From Pseudomonas farsensis (lineage in GTDB: Bacteria; Pseudomonadota; Gammaproteobacteria; Pseudomonadales; Pseudomonadaceae), in assembly GCF_014268805.2 (NCBI RefSeq), contig NZ_JABWRF020000001.1:310001-374000 (forward strand): a DNA stretch of 64,000 bases, in the 5' to 3' direction. The notes under the pieces are model-generated. The model was not told the origin of the DNA. It saw only the letters and a list, made by a program, of their open reading frames with translations, and ran no database searches. Positions 59,255 to 64,000 of the stretch are shown here, piece after piece; the stretch's first letter is position 1; each line of letters opens with the position of its first letter. Position numbers and translations under genes: made by a program.

Positions 59255-59619
59255 GGGATTTGTCCTTCAGAATGTTGCTGTGCAAGCCGCAGCCTCATGC
59301 GGACCAAGGCGATATCCGATTCGGGCGTCTTGATGCCTGTCCTGGATTTCTTCTGGAAGCAGTGCAGTACATAGACAGCGTTGCCAAAGCGCACGGTGTA
59401 TACCGCGCGGAACGTGTTGCCTTCATGATCCTCCACGACCTCAAGCACGCCAGCGCCGGAAAAGCCTTTCAGGATTTTACTGTGCACATGCCGCCCGCCC
59501 TCTTGGGCCAGGTGCAAGGCAAAACCAAACACATGCTGGACGTCTAACGGCAGTGCCATAAGGTCCTTTTTACTGCTTGCTACCCAGTACAGCTTTTTGT
59601 GTTGCCCGCTGAACGTCAT
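59251..59619 (-). CDS. RelE/HigB-like toxin (Gp49-like family)
   Basis: About 122 residues of the DUF891/HigB family: KKLYWVASSKKDLMALP, then NTFRAVYTVRFGNAVYVLHC and FQKKSRTGIKTPESDIAL. This subtype differs from the toxin at 12587. ATG 59619 is used; an ATG four codons earlier (59631) is possible. Toxin-first order with a four-base overlap into the antitoxin. Probably a ribosome-dependent mRNA cutter, by family. Confidence 0.88.
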   Translation of the reverse strand: MTFSGQHKKLYWVASSKKDLMALPLDVQHVFGFALHLAQEGGRHVHSKILKGFSGAGVLEVVEDHEGNTFRAVYTVRFGNAVYVLHCFQKKSRTGIKTPESDIALVRMRLRLAQQHSEGQIP

Positions 59620-59637
59620 GAAGCCACCCATCGAATC

Positions 59638-59655
59638 TATACCTGTATAGGTATA
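59638..59655 (-). promoter_or_regulatory. Dyad operator of the second toxin-antitoxin operon
   Basis: TATACCT and AGGTATA arms around GTAT lie directly before the toxin start and overlap a -10-like TATAGA, with TTGTTG about 18 bases further upstream on the minus strand. This is the expected place of an autorepression site for the antitoxin. Confidence 0.6.
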
Positions 59656-59713
59656 AACACAACAAGGTCATATTTCATCCTGGCAATTGGCAGAGAATGT
59701 TGCGGTGGGGCCT

Positions 59714-59986
59714 CTACTCGCCTTCGTCGAAGAAGTTGTTGATCAGTTCGACAATCGCATCCATGGCTTCGTCCTCCTGCTCACCTTCGGTAAACAGGTG
59801 CACTTGGGTGCCTTTGCCGGCGGCGAGCATCATGACGGCCATGATGCTCTTGCCGTCTACCAGTTTGTCCGGCGCGCGCCCCACGCGGACCTGGCAGGGG
59901 AAGCGCCCGGCCACTCCGACGAACTTTGCCGCCGCTCGGGCGTGCAGGCCCAGCTTGTTGATGATGGTGATTTCGCGGGCGGGCAT
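59714..59986 (-). CDS. ptsO: Phosphocarrier NPr (HPr-like) of the nitrogen PTS
   Basis: A 90-residue HPr-family protein. The phospho-histidine is H15 (NKLGLHARAAAK), and KSIMAVMMLAA follows at the usual regulatory helix. It relays phosphate from PtsP to PtsN. Last gene of the cluster, 19 bases after rapZ. An acidic C-terminus (NNFFDEGE) closes it. Confidence 0.95.
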   Translation of the reverse strand: MPAREITIINKLGLHARAAAKFVGVAGRFPCQVRVGRAPDKLVDGKSIMAVMMLAAGKGTQVHLFTEGEQEDEAMDAIVELINNFFDEGE

Positions 59987-60005
59987 GGTGGGGCGGATCC
60001 TGTGG

Positions 60006-60860
60006 CTAGAGGTCGCGGTGGCGGACCTGGACGTTTTTCAGGGTGGGCTGGAGCAACTGGCCGAGGCGTTCGGTGATATACACCGAGCGATGGTGGCCGC
60101 CTGTGCAGCCGATGGCGATGGTGACATAGGCACGGTTGCTGGCGGCAAAACGCGGAAGCCATTTGAGCAGGTAGCTGGAGATGTCCTGGAACATTTCCTC
60201 GACGTCCGGCTGCGCGGCCAGGTAGTCGATAACCGGCTGTTCGAGGCCAGAATGCTCACGAAGTTCCGGCTTCCAGTAGGGGTTGGGCAGGCAGCGCACA
60301 TCGAACACAAGGTCGGCGTCCACCGGCATGCCGCGTTTGAAGCCGAATGATTCCACCAGAAACGCCGTACCCGGTTCGGGCTGGTTGAGCAGCCTCAGCT
60401 TGATCGAGTCGCGCAACTGATACAGGTTCAGGTTGGTGGTGTCGATCTTGAGGTCGGCCAGATCCGCGATGGGGCCAAGCAGCTCGCTTTCGACGCGAAT
60501 GGCTTCGGCCAGCGAGCGGTTCTGGTTGGTCAGCGGGTGGCGCCGGCGTGTCTCGGAAAAGCGTTTGAGCAGGGTGTCTTCGTCGGCGTCCAGGTACAAC
60601 ACATCGCATTGGATGTGCCGGGCGCGGGCGTCCTCGAGCAGTTCCGGGAAGCGTGACAGGTGGCTGGGCAGGTTGCGCGCATCGATGGAAACAGCAACCT
60701 TGGGTTGCTGCAGCTCGGTGTTGATCAGCGCGTTTTCTGCCAACTGCGGCAACAGCCCGGCAGGCAGGTTGTCGATGCAGTAGTAGCCGTTGTCTTCCAG
60801 TACGTCGAGGGCGGTGCTCTTGCCGGAGCCGGAGCGGCCGCTGACGATGATCAGGCGCAT
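60006..60860 (-). CDS. rapZ: RNase adapter protein RapZ
   Basis: A 284-residue P-loop protein that in enterics guides RNase E to the sRNA GlmZ and so tunes amino-sugar synthesis. Walker A is GRSGSGKST (8-16). The C-terminal [16 protein letters not shown] motif is highly conserved. In Pseudomonas its RNA target is not clear. It lies between ptsN and ptsO, two bases after ptsN. Confidence 0.96.
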   Translation of the reverse strand: MRLIIVSGRSGSGKSTALDVLEDNGYYCIDNLPAGLLPQLAENALINTELQQPKVAVSIDARNLPSHLSRFPELLEDARARHIQCDVLYLDADEDTLLKRFSETRRRHPLTNQNRSLAEAIRVESELLGPIADLADLKIDTTNLNLYQLRDSIKLRLLNQPEPGTAFLVESFGFKRGMPVDADLVFDVRCLPNPYWKPELREHSGLEQPVIDYLAAQPDVEEMFQDISSYLLKWLPRFAASNRAYVTIAIGCTGGHHRSVYITERLGQLLQPTLKNVQVRHRDL

Positions 60861-60862
60861 GT

Positions 60863-61327
60863 TCAGTGCTCGTTCTGTACGTCCAGGACAACCTGGTACA
60901 GGGCCTCGTTGCTGCTTGCCGAGCGCAGGCGATCGCGTACGTCCTTGCGATCAAGCATGCTGGCGATCTGGCGCAGCAGTTCAAGGTGGGCATCGGTGGC
61001 AGCTTCTGGGACCAGCAGCACGAACAGCAGGTCGACCGGTGCGCCATCGATGGCGTCGTAATCGATAGGGGCGTCAAGATGCAGCAGGGCACTTACCGGC
61101 GCCGTGCAGCCTTCGAGCCGGCAGTGAGGAATGGCGATGCCATTGCCAAAGCCGGTTGAGCCGAGTTTTTCGCGAGCGACCAGCTTTTCGAAGACGTCTT
61201 GCATCTCCAGCTCTGGCACTTGGTCGGCGATCAGGGTGGCGACCTTTTCGAGGGCGCGTTTTTTACTGCCGCCCGGCACGTTCACGAGGGAACGGCCGGG
61301 GGTCAGGATGGTTTCAAGTCGGATCAT
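60863..61327 (-). CDS. ptsN: Nitrogen-regulatory EIIA protein PtsN
   Basis: A 154-residue EIIA-Ntr. The phospho-site is H68 (GIAIPHCRL). It ends the PtsP-NPr-PtsN phosphate chain, which regulates potassium transport, carbon storage and other targets rather than sugar import. 12 bases after hpf. Confidence 0.96.
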   Translation of the reverse strand: MIRLETILTPGRSLVNVPGGSKKRALEKVATLIADQVPELEMQDVFEKLVAREKLGSTGFGNGIAIPHCRLEGCTAPVSALLHLDAPIDYDAIDGAPVDLLFVLLVPEAATDAHLELLRQIASMLDRKDVRDRLRSASSNEALYQVVLDVQNEH

Positions 61328-61339
61328 GGATGAGGGGGA

Positions 61340-61648
61340 TCAGCGGGCGGCTGCGCCTTGCAGCAAGCTTTGCTGTTTTTCCTTGTGTTTTTTCAGTTGG
61401 CGGTCGAGCTTGTCGGCCAAGGCATCGATCGCGGCATACATGTCTAGGTGTTCGGCATTGGCGACCACTTCGCCGCCGGGAATCTGGAGGGTTGCTTCAA
61501 CCTTCTGCTGCAGCTTCTCGACTTTCATGATCACCGTTGCATTGGTGATCTTGTCGAAATGCCCTTCCACGCGGGCGAGCTTTTCAAGCACGTAATCGCG
61601 CAGTGGTTGGGTAACTTCTACATGCTGGCCACTGATGTTGACTTGCAT
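61340..61648 (-). CDS. hpf: Ribosome hibernation promoting factor
   Basis: A 102-residue short HPF that binds the 30S decoding site and inactivates ribosomes in stationary phase. The start MQVNISGQHVEVTQPLRDYV and ANAEHLDMYAAIDALADKL are family marks. AAAGGAG precedes the ATG. It lies directly after rpoN, as in most gammaproteobacteria. Confidence 0.95.
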   Translation of the reverse strand: MQVNISGQHVEVTQPLRDYVLEKLARVEGHFDKITNATVIMKVEKLQQKVEATLQIPGGEVVANAEHLDMYAAIDALADKLDRQLKKHKEKQQSLLQGAAAR

Positions 61649-61680
61649 ACAGCTTCTCCTTTATTGCCCGTGCATAAAGA

Positions 61681-61699
61681 GGCAGGTGTTGCACCTGCC
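61681..61699 (-). terminator. Hairpin between rpoN and hpf
   Basis: Eight-base perfect arms GGCAGGTG/CACCTGCC with a three-base loop, followed on the minus strand by a short T-rich stretch. It may reduce read-through from rpoN into hpf. Confidence 0.6.
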
Positions 61700-61726
61700 A
61701 CTGAAACGCTGTGGCGGACCCCGGTG

Positions 61727-63220
61727 CTACATCAGTCGCTTGCGCTCACTCGATGGGGCTATGCCCAGCGATTCGCGGTACTTGGCGACGGTGCGACGGG
61801 CTACCTGGATACCTTGTGCCTCCAGTAAACCAGCGATCTTGCTGTCACTCAATGGCTTTTTCTGATTTTCCGCCGCAACCAGTTTTTTGATGATCGCGCG
61901 GATCGCCGTGGACGAGCATTCGCCGCCTTCCGCGGTGCTCACGTGGCTTGAGAAAAAGTATTTCAGTTCGTAGATGCCGCGCGGGGTGTGCATGTATTTC
62001 TGCGTGGTAACGCGGGAAATGGTCGACTCGTGCATGCCCACCGCCTCGGCGATATCGTGCAGCACCAGCGGCTTCATGGCCTCGTCGCCGTACTCGAGGA
62101 AATCGCGCTGGTGCTCGACGATCTGCGTGGCGACCTTCATCAGCGTTTCGTTGCGGCTCTGCAGGCTCTTGATGAACCAGCGCGCCTCCTGCAACTGGTT
62201 GCGCATGAAGGTGTTGTCGGCGCTGGTGTCGGCGCGGCGCACGAACCCTGCGTACTGCGGGTTGACCCGCAGGCGCGGCATCGCCTCCTGGTTAAGCTCG
62301 ACCAGCCAGCGCTCGCTGTCCTTGCGCACGATCACGTCAGGTACCACGTACTCAGGCTCGCTCGACTCGATTTGCGAGCCGGGGCGCGGGTTGAGGCTCT
62401 GCACCAGCTCGATGACCTGGCGCAGCTCGTCTTCCTTGAGCTTCATGCGGCGCATCAGCTGGCTGTAGTCGCGCCCGCCGAGCAGGTCGATGAAGTCGGT
62501 GACCAGGCGCTGCGCCTCGGCCATCCATGGGGTGGAAGCCGGCAGTTGGCGCAATTGCAGCAGCAGGCATTCACCCAGGGTGCGAGCGCCGATGCCGGCC
62601 GGCTCGAACTGCTGGATGCGGTGCAATACGGCCTCGACCTCGTCCAGCTCGATGTCCAGCTCCGGGTCGAACCCTGCACAGATTTCTTCGAGGGAGTCTT
62701 CGAGGTAGCCCTGGCCGTTGATGCTGTCGATCAGTGTCACGGCGATCAGGCGGTCGGTGTCGGACATCGGCGCCAGGTTCAGTTGCCACAGCAGGTGGCT
62801 CTGCAGGCTCTCGCCGACCGAGGTGCGGGTGGTGAAATCCCACTCGTCATCGTCGTTGCTGGGCAGGCTGCTGGCGCTGGTCTGGTAGATATCTTCCCAG
62901 GCGGTATCGACCGGCAGCTCGTTGGGGATGCGTTCACCCCAGTCGCCGTCTTCGAGGTTTTCGCTGCTGCTGGCAGATTCCTGGAAGCTGTTGTCCTGAA
63001 CTTCGGCGACCGGTTTGCTTTCGGCGTTGTCCGCCATCGGGTCGCTGTTGTCGAAATCTTCGCCGTCTTCCTGGCGTTCGAGCATCGGATTGGATTCCAG
63101 CGCTTCCTGAATCTCCTGCTGGAGGTCCAGGGTAGAAAGCTGGAGCAGACGAATGGCCTGTTGCAACTGCGGGGTCATCGTCAGTTGCTGGCCCATTTTT
63201 AGGACGAGCGATGGTTTCAT
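61727..63220 (-). CDS. rpoN: RNA polymerase sigma-54 factor
   Basis: A 497-residue sigma factor for -24/-12 promoters (nitrogen, flagella, carbon sources). Gln-rich region I ([20 protein letters not shown]) and an acidic region II at 50-115 precede the core-binding part. A helix-turn-helix and the invariant RpoN box [10 protein letters not shown] end it. Confidence 0.98.
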   Translation of the reverse strand: MKPSLVLKMGQQLTMTPQLQQAIRLLQLSTLDLQQEIQEALESNPMLERQEDGEDFDNSDPMADNAESKPVAEVQDNSFQESASSSENLEDGDWGERIPNELPVDTAWEDIYQTSASSLPSNDDDEWDFTTRTSVGESLQSHLLWQLNLAPMSDTDRLIAVTLIDSINGQGYLEDSLEEICAGFDPELDIELDEVEAVLHRIQQFEPAGIGARTLGECLLLQLRQLPASTPWMAEAQRLVTDFIDLLGGRDYSQLMRRMKLKEDELRQVIELVQSLNPRPGSQIESSEPEYVVPDVIVRKDSERWLVELNQEAMPRLRVNPQYAGFVRRADTSADNTFMRNQLQEARWFIKSLQSRNETLMKVATQIVEHQRDFLEYGDEAMKPLVLHDIAEAVGMHESTISRVTTQKYMHTPRGIYELKYFFSSHVSTAEGGECSSTAIRAIIKKLVAAENQKKPLSDSKIAGLLEAQGIQVARRTVAKYRESLGIAPSSERKRLM

Positions 63221-63392
63221 GGCAGGGGCTTAATACCTTGTTCGCCGGCGCGCATGCGCCATCCACTACACGTAGGGCGCGTGGGCGCCGATTTTAAGCA
63301 AGTTATATGCCTGAAAATGCAGCGTTTGCCTAGAGCACTGTAACACTTAAGTCTTGATCGACTCGCGGCAACAGTGCTCCAGGCGGCCCGGA

Positions 63393-64000
63393 TCAGAGGC
63401 GGAACTCGTGACCCAGGTAGACTTCCTTGACCAGCTGGTTGGCCAGGATGGTCTCGGCGTCGCCTTCGGCGATCAGCTGGCCGTCGTTGACGATGTACGC
63501 AGTTTCACAGATATCCAGGGTTTCGCGAACGTTGTGGTCGGTGATCAGTACGCCGATGCCCTTGTTCTTGAGGTGGTGGATGATCTGCTTGATGTCGCCC
63601 ACCGAAATGGGGTCGACACCGGCAAAAGGTTCGTCCAGCAGGATGAACTTGGGTGCAGTCGCCAGCGCGCGGGCAATCTCGACGCGGCGGCGTTCGCCAC
63701 CGGACAGGCTCATGCCGAGGTTGTCGCGGATGTGGCTGATGTGGAACTCCTGCAGCAGGCTTTCGAGCTCTTTGCGCCGGCCGTCGCGGTCGAGGTCCTT
63801 GCGGGTCTCGAGGATGGCCATGATGTTGTCGGCCACCGACAGCTTGCGGAAGATCGAGGCTTCCTGCGGCAGGTAGCCGATACCTGCCTGGGCGCGGCCG
63901 TGCATTGGCTGGTGGCTGACATCGAGGTTGTCGATGAGCACGCGGCCCTGATCAGCCTGGACCAGCCCGACGATCATGTAGAAGCAGGTGGTCTTGCCGG
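63393..64000 (-). CDS. lptB: LPS-export ATPase LptB (5' end outside the window)
   Basis: The 3' part (about 202 codons) of the cytoplasmic ATPase that powers LptFG extraction of LPS. The visible frame begins within Walker A ([14 protein letters not shown] at the window edge). It includes the Q-loop [10 protein letters not shown], signature [15 protein letters not shown], Walker [14 protein letters not shown] and switch His ([11 protein letters not shown]). Only the N-terminal ~40 residues are missing. It precedes rpoN with a 172-base gap. Confidence 0.96.
   Translation of the reverse strand, partial: GKTTCFYMIVGLVQADQGRVLIDNLDVSHQPMHGRAQAGIGYLPQEASIFRKLSVADNIMAILETRKDLDRDGRRKELESLLQEFHISHIRDNLGMSLSGGERRRVEIARALATAPKFILLDEPFAGVDPISVGDIKQIIHHLKNKGIGVLITDHNVRETLDICETAYIVNDGQLIAEGDAETILANQLVKEVYLGHEFRL

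Overview
The window is a 64-kb piece of a high-GC gammaproteobacterial chromosome. It almost certainly belongs to the Pseudomonas putida group. The reasons are the gene order (piuA-piuC-Sel1-speC; gatCAB-mreBCD-maf-rng-yhdP-tldD; fagA-fumC-orfX-sodA; hpf/rpoN/ptsN/rapZ/ptsO), the RoxSR pair, the OprD-family dipeptide porin beside several dppA-like genes, and abundant REP-type inverted repeats between genes. There is no prophage, transposase, CRISPR array, rRNA or tRNA that I can support. Nearly all of it is core chromosome, with small accessory inserts (two toxin-antitoxin pairs and repeat elements).

Layout. 1-6.9 kb: iron-acquisition locus with a PepSY/flavodoxin/FAD-NAD reductase, a TonB-dependent siderophore receptor and, divergently, PiuC hydroxylase and a Sel1 protein, with Fur-like sites between the two arms. 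7-8.7 kb: ornithine/lysine decarboxylase SpeC behind a long leader with a terminator-like hairpin. 8.7-12.2 kb: OpuC/Osm-type osmoprotectant ABC operon. 12.6-13.3 kb: a HigBA-like module. 13.4-14.9 kb: release factor 3. 15-19 kb: likely polyamine uptake/catabolism operon (AraC-like regulator, DAO oxidase, cupin, PotF-like binding protein). 19.2-20.2 kb: a membrane protein and a 24-residue membrane peptide. 20.2-30.7 kb: dipeptide uptake cluster dppBCDF, an OprD-type porin and three DppA-like binding proteins, one broken. 31.4-38.3 kb: SIMPL-domain protein, RoxS/RoxR redox two-component system, AEC transporter, AroP permease, Ca/Na-type antiporter and an RlpA-like lipoprotein.

38.4-55 kb: gatBAC for transamidation of misacylated tRNA, then, divergently, mreBCD (cell shape), maf, RNase G, the AsmA-like giant YhdP, a nitrilase-family hydrolase and TldD; DarP (YjgA) faces PmbA/TldE. 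55-59 kb: a Fur-controlled oxidative-stress/iron-starvation operon fagA-fumC-orfX-sodA-ZIP transporter, in which an iron-free fumarase and a manganese SOD replace iron enzymes. 58.9-59.6 kb: a second HigBA-like pair. 59.7-64 kb: the rpoN cluster (lptB fragment, rpoN, hpf, ptsN, rapZ, ptsO), linking sigma-54, ribosome hibernation and the nitrogen phosphotransferase chain.

The least ordinary observations are: mreC and a Ca/Na-type antiporter that both appear to lack ATG/GTG/TTG starts, each with ATT behind a good Shine-Dalgarno site (mreC also with a tiny upstream ORF whose stop overlaps the ATT); a DppA paralogue broken by a net 181-bp deletion; a Gln replacing the usual Glu in the first ion-binding motif of the antiporter; perfect 43- and 44-bp inverted repeats, one nested inside another pair of repeats; and a terminator-like hairpin in the speC leader. 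I did not find a clearly new multi-gene system.
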